DNA from: Geobacillus icigianus
GTDB lineage: Bacteria > Bacillota > Bacilli > Bacillales > Anoxybacillaceae
Reading direction: 5' to 3'
Length of the DNA: 40,047 bases
NCBI RefSeq assembly: GCF_000750005.1
Contig: NZ_JPYA01000200.1
Span: 1 to 40,047 of the forward strand
How positions within the stretch are numbered: the stretch's first letter is position 1; the number at the start of each line of letters is the position of its first letter. This document shows, in pieces, positions 32,753 through 40,047 of the stretch. The notes under the pieces are model-generated. The model ran no database searches. It worked only from the letters and a program-made list of their open reading frames with translations, and had not been told where the DNA came from. Both the position numbers and the translations under genes were made by a program.

Positions 32753-32968
32753 TCGGTTCCCCTCCTTAACTGGTTTCGGATAGGTTTTGCCTTGTTTTTG
32801 GTTTGAAAGATGAAATCGCTCTTTCTTGTCTATCCATCGTTTCGGACAAAACCAGGCTTGTTGGTCGAATAGGTCCGTGTCTGGAGAGAAAAACGGGTTC
32901 AATCATTTTGGCGATAAGAGAAATGGTTGTGGAGTGCCCCTTTTATTAAAACGTTCTTTATTAATAAT

Positions 32969-32998
32969 ATTATAACAATTCTGTCTATTATAATACAA
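32969..32998 (-). promoter_or_regulatory. Probable promoter of the LuxR-type gene
   Basis: On the minus strand TTGTAT (32998-32993), 18 bases and TATAAT (32974-32969) fit a SigA promoter, about 215 bases before the ATG. The ATTATAA/TTATAAT dyad around it could be an operator. Confidence 0.5.
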
Positions 32999-33003
32999 AT
33001 GGT

Positions 33004-33032
33004 TTGTCAATCGTATCTCTGTTGTGTACGAT
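33004..33032 (+). promoter_or_regulatory. SigA-type promoter for moaB
   Basis: TTGTCA (33004-33009), 17 bases and TACGAT (33027-33032), 33 bases before the moaB ATG. It is back-to-back with the regulator promoter. Confidence 0.6.
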
Positions 33033-33065
33033 AGAGGCAAAGAAAGGAAAGGGGATTGCGAACGG

Positions 33066-33578
33066 ATGAGCACGACCGAACATAAACGAGAAGCCCCGAA
33101 AACCGTCCGCTGCAAAGTCATCACCGTCAGCGACACGCGAACTGAGGAAACCGACCGGAGCGGCCGGCTGATGATCGAGCTGCTGACTGAGGCCGGTCAT
33201 GACGTTGTTGGCTATGAAATTGTAAAAGACGAGGAAGCGGCCATTCGCGCGGCGGTGCTCGACGGCTGCCGCCGCCTTGATGTCGACGCGGTGCTCACCA
33301 ACGGCGGCACCGGCATCGCCAAGCGCGATGTGACGATCGAAACGGTGAGCGCGCTGCTGGAGAAAGAACTCGTCGGCTTTGGCGAGCTGTTCCGCTTCCT
33401 CAGCTACACCGAAGACATTGGCGCCGCCGCCATGCTGTCGCGCGCCGTCGCCGGCGTGGCGATGGACACCGCCATCTTTTGCACCCCCGGCTCCACCGGA
33501 GCGGTACGCCTAGCGATGACGAAACTCATTTTGCCGGAACTCGGGCATGTTATAAGAGAGATTCGGAAAGACCGGTGA
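33066..33578 (+). CDS. moaB: MoaB/MogA-family molybdenum cofactor protein
   Basis: A 170-residue protein of the MoaB/MogA family, which adenylylates molybdopterin in molybdenum cofactor synthesis. Motifs are VSDTRTEETDRSG near residue 19, DAVLTNGGTGIAKRDVT (the GGTG site, about 75-91), FGELFRFLSY and FCTPGSTGAVRLAM near the C terminus. The ATG at 33066 is the first credible start; a G-rich site (AAAGGGG) is about 12 bases upstream, longer than ideal. In B. subtilis moaB is, as I recall, close to ackA; here about 24 kb separates them, so the intervening genes look inserted into an old neighbourhood. Confidence 0.92.
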   Translation: MSTTEHKREAPKTVRCKVITVSDTRTEETDRSGRLMIELLTEAGHDVVGYEIVKDEEAAIRAAVLDGCRRLDVDAVLTNGGTGIAKRDVTIETVSALLEKELVGFGELFRFLSYTEDIGAAAMLSRAVAGVAMDTAIFCTPGSTGAVRLAMTKLILPELGHVIREIRKDR

Positions 33579-33586
33579 GGGAAATG

Positions 33587-33618
33587 AAGGTGTCTCCGCA
33601 ACAACGGGACACCTTTTT
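33587..33618 (+). terminator. GGTGTC-type terminator after moaB
   Basis: AAGGTGTC (33587-33594) and GACACCTT (33608-33615) pair and are followed by TTTC. It is a member of the recurring family. Confidence 0.85.
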
Positions 33619-33908
33619 CATGTATATCGCTATGTAACACTTCCATTTTCGTAGTGTAAGATGGTCCCCTCCCTATGTTCGGATTGTATTCCTTATCCAG
33701 TCAACATGAAGAGTGAGTCTCCCTATGATCCTGTGCACCCTAAGGAGGCGGTGACGTAATGCATCCTGCCGCTTTCAGGCATCATTTCCCAAATAGAACC
33801 ACCTGTTCACATCGACCTTTTTTCAAATGTTTACTCATCGATCAAAGATAACATCTGTCTTTCACTGGCCTTATAGAGTGAATCTCACATACATCTTATT
33901 TTCGTCAG
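33619..33908. other. Spacer before the ATP-grasp cassette
   Basis: About 290 bases without a convincing gene. A 30-codon frame starting at 33761 follows AAGGAGG at loose spacing, but its product is not recognisable. Base composition falls from GC-rich to AT-rich across this spacer, which may mark the edge of an acquired segment. Confidence 0.4.
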
Positions 33909-33937
33909 TTGACAAAAAAATCGATTGGTAGTACTAT
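33909..33937 (+). promoter_or_regulatory. SigA-type promoter of the MFS/ATP-grasp cassette
   Basis: TTGACA (33909-33914), 17 bases and TACTAT (33932-33937) form a strong promoter 65 bases before the MFS start codon. Confidence 0.8.
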
Positions 33938-33946
33938 TTTTCATGA

Positions 33947-33974
33947 AATTACACAATTGCGCAATTACACAATT
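33947..33974 (+). promoter_or_regulatory. Candidate operator: direct repeat and palindrome
   Basis: AATTACACAATT occurs twice (33947-33958 and 33963-33974), and the perfect palindrome AATTGCGCAATT (33955-33966) bridges the two. It begins at the expected transcription start, so a bound protein would block transcription. The ArsR-type regulator encoded as third gene of the cassette is the likely binder (inference). Confidence 0.7.
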
Positions 33975-34001
33975 ATAAAATTAAGTAAGAGAGGGGTACA
34001 T

Positions 34002-35204
34002 ATGTTTCCTAAGGTGAATGAGGGAATTTTAACTTTTGGCATCAGGGTGTTCAATTCCATTGGCTTTTTTGTGTATGTTCCGCTGCTTTCATTATGGCTA
34101 GTGAAAATGAAAGACCTCGATATTACTGAAACCAGTTTCATCATGGCGGCGTTTACATTTGTATCGAAGGCAGGGAATATGTTGGTTGGGGGAATTGTCG
34201 ACAAGTTTGGGATTAAGAACAGTCTGGTCATTGGACTCTGGGGAGCGGCCCTGTTGTTAACGATGTTAACAATCGTTAATTCTTATCCATTGCTATTTTT
34301 GATCGCATTGGTATTGGGCATCTCGACTTCGCTTTACAATGTAAGTTTGAAAACACATATTTCCTTATTACAGGAAAATGAGAGACTGCGAGCGTTTGCC
34401 TTATTAAACATCGCTGTTAACGTTGGCGCTTCCATTGGTCCTTTTCTAGGCGGGTGGTTATTGGATTGGAATTCTTCTAGTACGATCATGGCGGCAATCG
34501 TTTGTTATGTTTTGGCTGGGGGGATTTCGTTGTTGTTGCCCCGCATCACCAGCGAGGATGCGGAGAAGGGAATCAATATCGTACAATTCGTTAAAAACAG
34601 CAGATCGGACCCGCATTTCTTTATCTTTATAAGATTTATTGCTTTTTCAGGGTTATTTTGGTTTTTGTACACACAACTATTTACAACTTTCCCTGTTGTC
34701 GTTTCTCAACATTTTTCAGGAAAAACGATTGGGTTGTTTTTTACCGTGAACGCGATGACGATTATTGTTTTTCAAGGTTTCTATCCAAAAATACAGCCAA
34801 AATGGAAAATGGAGTATTGGTACGCGCTGGCCTTGGTGCTCATCGTTGCTTCTTATTTCTTGTTGTGGATTTCCCATCATTTTTGGATCATCTTTGTTAG
34901 CGTGGTTTTGTTCAGCATGGCTGAAATCATTTGGGTTCCTATGATTGATCATCAGCTCATAGAAAAAAAGGGAATGTTAAGTTCTTCATGGGCCTTCGGA
35001 ATATCCGGTGTACTTTGGGGAGTATGGGAATCGATCGGTGGATTCGTTGGTTTGAATTTGTATCAGTACGTCGGACAGCAAACCTTTTTTTACTTAGCCA
35101 TCATAGGCATTGTGATTTTGGGCGGTTATTTGTTTCGCCTGCTATATAGAAACATGTCTTTCTTCACAAGTAAAAATCAAGTAGGGAGAAAGGACTGGAG
35201 ATAA
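34002..35204 (+). CDS. MFS transporter
   Basis: A 400-residue major facilitator with about 12 hydrophobic segments. Motif A is GGIVDKFGIKNSLVIGLWG between TM2 and TM3, and GASIGPFLGGWLLDW is a motif-C-like stretch in TM5, as in drug/metabolite exporters. The ATG at 34002 follows GAGAGGGG; in-frame codons upstream cover the promoter and operator. It is first in a cassette with an ATP-grasp ligase and an ArsR-type regulator. By analogy with bacilysin, where an amino-acid ligase is paired with an MFS exporter, it may export the ligase product. AT-rich codon use differs from the lipid cluster. Confidence 0.88.
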   Translation: MFPKVNEGILTFGIRVFNSIGFFVYVPLLSLWLVKMKDLDITETSFIMAAFTFVSKAGNMLVGGIVDKFGIKNSLVIGLWGAALLLTMLTIVNSYPLLFLIALVLGISTSLYNVSLKTHISLLQENERLRAFALLNIAVNVGASIGPFLGGWLLDWNSSSTIMAAIVCYVLAGGISLLLPRITSEDAEKGINIVQFVKNSRSDPHFFIFIRFIAFSGLFWFLYTQLFTTFPVVVSQHFSGKTIGLFFTVNAMTIIVFQGFYPKIQPKWKMEYWYALALVLIVASYFLLWISHHFWIIFVSVVLFSMAEIIWVPMIDHQLIEKKGMLSSSWAFGISGVLWGVWESIGGFVGLNLYQYVGQQTFFYLAIIGIVILGGYLFRLLYRNMSFFTSKNQVGRKDWR

Positions 35205-35252
35205 TGGATTTGTTATTTGTTGAGACAAATACAACGGAATGGGGGATTGTAT

Positions 35253-36449
35253 ATGGATAAATATATCATCATTTTAGGGGCAAGCCGTTATGGAGCAGAA
35301 GCAGCGTTTCAATGTGGACTCAAACCTATTATTGTGACAGATCGGCACTCAAGCATTGATAAGGAAATAGCGCAGCTGACTGAGGCCGTATTTTATGTTC
35401 GTGATATTGCGGAGAAAACAGAGGTGTTTTACGCTGTAGAGAAAATCATGAGTTTCTATCAGACCGTAGAGCTTGTCGTAAGTTTTACAGAATTAGGGTT
35501 AGAGACAGCTGCTTATATTAGTGAAAGGATGAAATTACCAACCAATTCGCTTGAAACGGTGGTAAATACGAGGGATAAAGGAAGGATGCGTCGGATTTTG
35601 TCGAAAGATCCAGAATTGCGATTAGACGTTGTAAGTGGTAAGGGATCTGCTCTTCCTAAACAGTTTCCGTATTCAAGGCCAGCCATCATCAAACCGCTTG
35701 ACGGATTTGGAAGTAAAGCGGTCGATTATATTTCCAATCAACAGGAGTGGGAAAAATGGTTAAAGAGAAATCAAGACCATTCTCACGAGTGGATTTTGGA
35801 GCCTTATATTGACGGTCCGGAATATAGTGTGGAGACGGTATCTTGGAGAGGAACGCACTTTATTTTAGGAATCACCGAAAAACAAACGACTGGGAAACCT
35901 CACTTTATTGAGACTGGGCATATGGTGCCAGCGAGACTGGGACAACAGGAAGTCGAGCGGATTGAACAAGTAGTGATGAAAGCGTTACATTTGTTGAATG
36001 TTCAGTATGGACCGGGGCATATTGAGATTAAATGGGATGTGGAAGAGGACAGGCCCGTGGTAATTGAAATGCACACGAGACCAGGAGGTGATTTTATCCC
36101 TTATTTACATCAATTAACCTCTGGTTTCAACCAGTATGAGCTAGGTATTTTATCCTATATGAACGAGATGCCACCTGTTGAAAAACCGATTTATCAAAAG
36201 GCAAGCCTTGTTAAGTTTTTGATGTTTCCAGAAGGGGTGTTGCGACAACTTTCTCTTGGTACAGAGGTCAATCGAGAATATATTCAAGATTGGGCCATCT
36301 ATTATCGAGTCGGGGATCGGATAAGGAAAACGGTGGACTCGTATACTCGCTCGGGCCATGTTATTGTTTGCTCATCAACAGTTGAAGAATGCCAACGGTT
36401 ATGCGACAATTTTGTTGATCAGTTGAAGTGTGAAATTGTTCATGAATAA
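35253..36449 (+). CDS. ATP-grasp ligase (BacD/carboxylate-amine ligase-like)
   Basis: A 398-residue ATP-grasp enzyme, a family that joins a carboxylate to an amine or thiol through an acyl phosphate. The N-terminal fold starts KYIIILGASRYGAEAAF. The ATP-grasp part has the lysine in PAIIKPLDGFGSKAV (about residues 149-163), WILEPYIDGPEYSVE with the adenine-contact region, and the metal-binding EIKWD and VIEMHTRPGG (about 280-290). It resembles L-amino acid ligases and biotin-carboxylase-like enzymes; the product is not predictable. The ATG at 35253 follows TGGGGGA. It starts 48 bases after the transporter gene and is followed 12 bases on by the regulator, forming a three-gene operon. Confidence 0.9.
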   Translation: MDKYIIILGASRYGAEAAFQCGLKPIIVTDRHSSIDKEIAQLTEAVFYVRDIAEKTEVFYAVEKIMSFYQTVELVVSFTELGLETAAYISERMKLPTNSLETVVNTRDKGRMRRILSKDPELRLDVVSGKGSALPKQFPYSRPAIIKPLDGFGSKAVDYISNQQEWEKWLKRNQDHSHEWILEPYIDGPEYSVETVSWRGTHFILGITEKQTTGKPHFIETGHMVPARLGQQEVERIEQVVMKALHLLNVQYGPGHIEIKWDVEEDRPVVIEMHTRPGGDFIPYLHQLTSGFNQYELGILSYMNEMPPVEKPIYQKASLVKFLMFPEGVLRQLSLGTEVNREYIQDWAIYYRVGDRIRKTVDSYTRSGHVIVCSSTVEECQRLCDNFVDQLKCEIVHE

Positions 36450-36461
36450 AAAACAGAAGGC

Positions 36462-37580
36462 ATGGGATGTCGAATGGCTGTATACACAATAGAGGAAGTC
36501 AACCATCGTTGTAAAGTTGAACTCTCGATCTCGTCCTTATTTGAAATGATGGCGTGTTTAAGAAAGTGCTACATTTCATCGGGAAAAATGGATGGTGCCC
36601 CTCCTTTTCCTGTTGCTCGTTTTGAGGAGTTTTTTCGCGAAAATGCATCGTTGCTGCAGAAGTTTTACGGTCGGTATGAGTACGGAGCACAGCTCGCCGA
36701 ATTTTTGGTTGATTTGCCTGCTCCTCATACCTTTTCTCAACTCATGGCGTATATCGATCGCGTGTCTCGATATGAGTTTTTGTATTATTTATTTGGTCGA
36801 TACTTGTCTGAAAAAGAGATCGAGATGTATCTGACGCAATTTGCTTCTCCGTTCGATGACATTCGCTCAAAAATCACGTCGTTGGGTGGGGTTGTGAATG
36901 ATGAACAGTTGGAATTTGCACAGAACTATGAGCAATATTTGCAGGAGTTAACTTCTCTTTGGGAACGTTTTTATCAGCAATGTTACGCTCATATTGAATC
37001 GATCCTGTCCCCTCTCTGGGATCAAGCGAATGAACGATTGAGAGCGGAACTCAGGCAGTCTGGGATTGATAAAATAGTTCGAAAATTATTGTACGATTAT
37101 CCAATCCCGGAACAGTTTCCAACAAAAGAAACAAAGTTGATCAAATTGTATCCATCCTATTTTGTGTCACCGAAATTTATTATCGTTTGGGGACTTGGTG
37201 AACTTCATATTGTTTATGATATCAAGCATTATCTAGACGGGAAAGAGATTTCTTTCAACGAACAGCGGCTGGAGATCCGATACGATGAGAGACAGCTGCA
37301 GTATGTTGCTGATATTGCGAAATCATTGTCTGAAATTGTTCGGGTGAAAATATTGTCATTGATTGCGAATGAAGAAAAAATAAGGTCACAAGAGATGGCC
37401 AATCAGTTAAATATTACCGTTCCTACTGTTTCACGACATTTAAACATCCTGAAACAATCCAATCTGATCATAGAGCGAAAAGAAAACGGTTATCACCTCT
37501 ATGAGATCAACGAAAAGGAAGTGAGGAGCTATTGCTCCGCTGTAAAGAAAATTTTGGGCATCGAAAACGATGAGAGATAA
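36462..37580 (+). CDS. ArsR-type winged-helix regulator with large N-terminal domain
   Basis: A 372-residue protein. Residues about 285-350 form an ArsR-like winged helix: IVRVKILSLIANEEKIRSQE, then MANQLNITVPTVSRHLNILKQ (recognition helix) and NLIIERKENGYHLYEI (wing). The first 280 residues are helical and of unrecognised fold; they may sense the cassette's metabolite. There is no metal-binding CxC motif of classical ArsR sensors. The ATG at 36462 is very near AGAAGG; an ATG at 36474 has a longer spacing, so the start is uncertain by four codons. It lies last in the operon and probably binds the operator at 33947-33974. Codon use is AT-rich like its neighbours. Confidence 0.85.
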   Translation: MGCRMAVYTIEEVNHRCKVELSISSLFEMMACLRKCYISSGKMDGAPPFPVARFEEFFRENASLLQKFYGRYEYGAQLAEFLVDLPAPHTFSQLMAYIDRVSRYEFLYYLFGRYLSEKEIEMYLTQFASPFDDIRSKITSLGGVVNDEQLEFAQNYEQYLQELTSLWERFYQQCYAHIESILSPLWDQANERLRAELRQSGIDKIVRKLLYDYPIPEQFPTKETKLIKLYPSYFVSPKFIIVWGLGELHIVYDIKHYLDGKEISFNEQRLEIRYDERQLQYVADIAKSLSEIVRVKILSLIANEEKIRSQEMANQLNITVPTVSRHLNILKQSNLIIERKENGYHLYEINEKEVRSYCSAVKKILGIENDER

Positions 37581-37583
37581 CGG

Positions 37584-37619
37584 CCAAGAGGATGCTCCGT
37601 TGCCGGGGCATCCTCTTGG
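37584..37619. terminator. Bidirectional hairpin between convergent genes
   Basis: CCAAGAGGATGC (37584-37595) and GCATCCTCTTGG (37608-37619) form a perfect 12-bp stem with a 12-base loop. It separates the regulator gene from the acyl-CoA synthetase on the other strand. Confidence 0.75.
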
Positions 37620-37623
37620 TCGG

Positions 37624-39282
37624 TTAGGCCTTGATGGACTTTTCCCTTTCTTGATTGCGAAGGATGAAGCGTTGGATTTTGCCGCTTGGCGTTTTCGGGA
37701 GTTCGGCGACAAATTCGACTTCGCGCGGGTATTCATGTTTAGATAAGCGCGTTTTGACGAACAAAGACAGCTCTTCGGCCAGCTCGTCCGACGGCGCAAA
37801 GCCTTCTTTCAGCACGACAAACGCTTTGACGATCTCTCCTTTGATGGGATCCGGCTTCCCGACGGCGGCCGCTTCGACGACGGCCGGATGCTCAAGGAGG
37901 CAGCTTTCGATTTCAAATGGTCCGATGCGGTAGCCGGCGCTTGAAATGATGTCATCCGCCCGCCCTTGAAACCAGAAATACCCGTCTTCGTCTTTGGTTG
38001 CTAAATCGCCGGTCAAAAACCAATGGCGGACAAGCCGTTCGGCTGTTTTTTCAGGATCTTTCCAATACCCCTTAAAGACGTTTGGAATCGAGTTGGTGTT
38101 AAAGGCAATTTGTCCGACTTCGCCGTCGGCGACCGGACGCCCATTCTCGTCGAGCAAGGCGATGTCAAAGCCCGGAAGCGGCCATCCCATCGAGCCTAGA
38201 CGGATGTCCATCGCGGCGGCGTTGAGGTTTCCAATCAGCATCAACGTTTCCGATAAGCCATAATGGTCGTGGATCGTGACCCCCACGTGCTCTTGGAAAA
38301 AGCGAATGACTTCCGGATTGAGCGGTTCGCCGGCTGAGCTCATGGCGCGCACGTTCAGCTGATAGCGGCGAATGACGTTCGCGCCGGCCGCCGCCATCGC
38401 TCGGTACGCGGTCGGGGCGGACGCGAAATTGGTCACCCGGTATTTTTCCATCAAGGAATAGCACGTTTCCGGTTGAAACGGCCCTTCATAAAAGACGATC
38501 GGCACGCCGAACGCCATCGGCGCAAAGGTGCAAAAGATCAACCCGTACGCCCAGCCTGGATCCGCCCCGCCGAAAAAGACATCCTCATCGCGCAGGCCGA
38601 TCGCATAGCGCATATATGGATAAATGTTGATGAGCACGTTGTGCGACCACATGGCGCCTTTGGGCATTCCTGTGGAGCCGGACGTATACTGAATCGCAAG
38701 CAGATCGTCGACCGTCGTTTCTTCGATCGAATGCTCAGTTGACTCTTTTGAAAGCGTTTTCCAAAACAGCTGGTCTTGATCATGAGACGGCTCATCAATG
38801 ACAAAAATGTGTTCGAGCGTCGGCATTTTTTCCTTTTCCGGCAGTTTGGCGCGCTGTTCGTTGTTCGTCAAGAGGACTTTCGCCTCGGAATGGTTGATGC
38901 GATATTCGATTGCCTGCGGACCAAACGCGGTAAAGAGCGGCACATATACGGCGCCGACTTTCCAAGCCGCCAAAATGTAGATGACAAGAGCCGGGTTTTT
39001 CGGCATGAGCGCGCAGACGCGATCCCCTTTTTTCACTCCGAGTTTGCGGAACACGTTCGCCATTTGGTTGGACCAATCGCGCAATTGCCGATAAGTGATC
39101 GTTTTTTGCTCTCCTAAAGCGTTTTCATAAACGAGCGCAATGCGGTTCGGATCCTTGGCATACCGGTCGCATACTTCATGAGCGGCGTTGAACCCGCTGC
39201 GGGAGTCCCAGTCGTAATGAGCAAATGCATAATCCCAAGAAAACGATTGAATGATTGAAACAGGTGCTGGATGGTTGGTCAT
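37624..39282 (-). CDS. AMP-forming acyl-CoA synthetase
   Basis: A 552-residue ANL ligase. The P-loop is YTSGSTGMPKGAMWSH (about residues 200-215), followed by HYGLSETLMLIG, the hinge LTGDLATKDEDGYFWFQGR with RADDIISSAGYRIGPFEIE, and the C-terminal catalytic lysine in PKTPSGKIQRF. It is clearly a paralogue of the 32-1627 enzyme (same FWFxGRxDDII and GPFE motifs) and belongs to the medium-chain acyl-CoA/acetyl-CoA synthetase group; its substrate is unknown. The ATG follows GAGGGGGA. It is convergent with the ATP-grasp cassette and has its own promoter, so it is not part of the lipid cluster operon. Confidence 0.92.
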   Translation of the reverse strand: MTNHPAPVSIIQSFSWDYAFAHYDWDSRSGFNAAHEVCDRYAKDPNRIALVYENALGEQKTITYRQLRDWSNQMANVFRKLGVKKGDRVCALMPKNPALVIYILAAWKVGAVYVPLFTAFGPQAIEYRINHSEAKVLLTNNEQRAKLPEKEKMPTLEHIFVIDEPSHDQDQLFWKTLSKESTEHSIEETTVDDLLAIQYTSGSTGMPKGAMWSHNVLINIYPYMRYAIGLRDEDVFFGGADPGWAYGLIFCTFAPMAFGVPIVFYEGPFQPETCYSLMEKYRVTNFASAPTAYRAMAAAGANVIRRYQLNVRAMSSAGEPLNPEVIRFFQEHVGVTIHDHYGLSETLMLIGNLNAAAMDIRLGSMGWPLPGFDIALLDENGRPVADGEVGQIAFNTNSIPNVFKGYWKDPEKTAERLVRHWFLTGDLATKDEDGYFWFQGRADDIISSAGYRIGPFEIESCLLEHPAVVEAAAVGKPDPIKGEIVKAFVVLKEGFAPSDELAEELSLFVKTRLSKHEYPREVEFVAELPKTPSGKIQRFILRNQEREKSIKA

Positions 39283-39322
39283 GTCTGATCCCCCTCATTC
39301 TGTTCGAAAAGTAGTTAAATTA

Positions 39323-39351
39323 ATAATAATTAAAATAAAAATAAAATTCAA
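39323..39351 (-). promoter_or_regulatory. SigA-type promoter for the acyl-CoA synthetase
   Basis: On the minus strand TTGAAT (39351-39346), 17 bases and TATTAT (39328-39323) lie about 40 bases upstream of the start codon, in a very AT-rich stretch. Confidence 0.6.
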
Positions 39352-39481
39352 TACATTGTTAAAGAACAGTGTTAGAGCAAGTAAATCTGTTTGTACACAG
39401 CACTGGTAAAGCAGATGGTCTCGAAAGTCCCGGCAACGACGGCAGGCGAGGCCATGGACAAAAAAGAGGCGGCCGGTTTCG

Positions 39482-39817
39482 TCAGCGTGTTTTGCTTTTT
39501 ACCACCGCTGTCTTTTTAAAGGAAATCGTAGGACTGATCCGATACCAAATCCACAAATCATTAATGATGGAAGCGAGTTCGGCGATGTCGGCGTTGAGTT
39601 GGCACGAGCGCGCAAAATCGGCTTCGCGGCCAAGCGCGTCTTGCTTCTCATTGATTTGCCGCTCCAGCGTCGCGATGCGGTCAGGGATCAAGCCGCGGAT
39701 CGCTTCCCACTCGAGCAAAATCGCCTCCTGTTCCTCGGCGCTGTAGTCGTCCCAATGTTTATCCAACTGCGGCACGCGGATGCCGAGTCGCTTGTCTTCG
39801 ATGAAGATGTCCCTCAT
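39482..39817 (-). CDS. Small helical protein of unknown function
   Basis: A 111-residue protein that I do not recognise. It is acidic and helical with a likely coiled coil (about residues 25-70, with RIATLERQINEKQDALGRE), and ends with a basic tail (FKKTAVVKSKTR). It has no signal peptide or membrane segment. The ATG at 39817 is 8 bases after AAGGAGG; the ATG at 39823 is too near that site. It is upstream of the acyl-CoA synthetase on the same strand, but 200 bases and a promoter separate them. It may be a small Bacillaceae-specific protein. Confidence 0.7.
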   Translation of the reverse strand: MRDIFIEDKRLGIRVPQLDKHWDDYSAEEQEAILLEWEAIRGLIPDRIATLERQINEKQDALGREADFARSCQLNADIAELASIINDLWIWYRISPTISFKKTAVVKSKTR

Positions 39818-39859
39818 TCTCATATCCTCCTTTTCCTCTATTATACAAAACGTCTCCCT

Positions 39860-39996
39860 GGAAGGCTGGTGAAAAACGATTGTTTCTGTTGAGCAATGGG
39901 GGATCGTTTGAAAGGAGATCCTGATGCGACGAGGCTTTTCTATTGGAGAAACGGACTTGACAAGCGGCTTGCTCCCTTCAATCACCGGCCTCCTAG
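39860..39996 (+). repeat. 137-bp MITE-like interspersed repeat, copy 2
   Basis: Nearly the same as the reverse complement of 7491-7629, with shared blocks GAGCAATGGGGGATCGTTTG, GATCCTGATGCGA and AAGCGGCTTGC. The ends GGCTGGTGA and TCACCGGCC are inverted relative to each other. It lies just upstream of the small protein gene, near the window edge. Confidence 0.75.
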
Positions 39997-40047
39997 AGCA
40001 CGGTGGAATTTTTATGCTTTTTCATGAATACGTATTGAAAAATGAGA

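Noticed and set aside
33761..33853. Short 30-codon frame with AAGGAGG upstream
   Set aside because: Product is not recognisable and spacing is loose; it may be a leader peptide, but nothing else supports it.

Overview
The window looks like a chromosomal segment of a thermophilic, moderately GC-rich Bacillaceae, most probably Geobacillus or a close relative such as Parageobacillus. The evidence is the run nadK2 - sppA - yteJ - ytfI - ytfJ - tpx - ytxK - ackA (the order I remember from Bacillus subtilis), strong AGGAGG-type ribosome binding sites, frequent TTG/GTG starts, and an R2lox protein whose sequence closely follows the structurally studied Geobacillus kaustophilus protein as I remember it. 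No rRNA, tRNA, CRISPR array or intact insertion sequence was seen.

Layout. (1) 1-9.1 kb is the conserved core: an acyl-CoA synthetase, NAD kinase 2 on the minus strand, signal peptide peptidase SppA with its RDD partner YteJ, YtfI, the sporulation protein YtfJ, thiol peroxidase, the methyltransferase-like YtxK and acetate kinase. (2) 9.2-11.5 kb is a drug-efflux pair (14-TM MFS transporter and TetR regulator) on the minus strand. (3) 11.9-27.2 kb is a large plus-strand lipid/aliphatic-compound catabolic cluster: three SCP2-like proteins, an AMP-forming acyl-CoA synthetase, two unlike acyl-CoA dehydrogenase subunits that overlap by 4 bases, enoyl-CoA hydratase, SDR dehydrogenase, thiolase, a membrane UbiB-family kinase, a small unknown protein, zinc alcohol dehydrogenase, aldehyde dehydrogenase and the Mn/Fe oxidase R2lox. 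(4) 27.5-31.1 kb holds three exported or membrane proteins that resemble the actinobacterial DUF6230 and DUF6114 families. (5) 31.2-32.75 kb is a LuxR-type regulator broken by an in-frame amber codon. (6) 33.0-33.6 kb is moaB. (7) 33.9-37.6 kb is a visibly AT-richer cassette of MFS exporter, ATP-grasp ligase and ArsR-type regulator, probably acquired. (8) 37.6-40 kb has another acyl-CoA synthetase, a small unknown protein and a repeat.

How it may work together. The third region reads as a complete route. R2lox could carry out a first oxidation on a hydrophobic substrate. Alcohol and aldehyde dehydrogenases would take the product to an acid. The AMP-ligase would activate it, and the acyl-CoA dehydrogenase pair, hydratase, SDR and thiolase would shorten it, with SCP2 proteins as carriers. 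The substrate of R2lox is not known, so this is a hypothesis from gene content.

Non-coding structure is rich. It includes a 5.8-copy, 40-bp tandem array between the alcohol dehydrogenase and SCP2 genes, a 137-139 bp MITE-like interspersed repeat (7.5 and 39.9 kb, with degenerate copies near 28.5 kb), a split inverted repeat flanking the DUF6230-like gene, recurring GGTGTCCC-type terminators, and a clear direct-repeat/palindrome operator before the ATP-grasp cassette.
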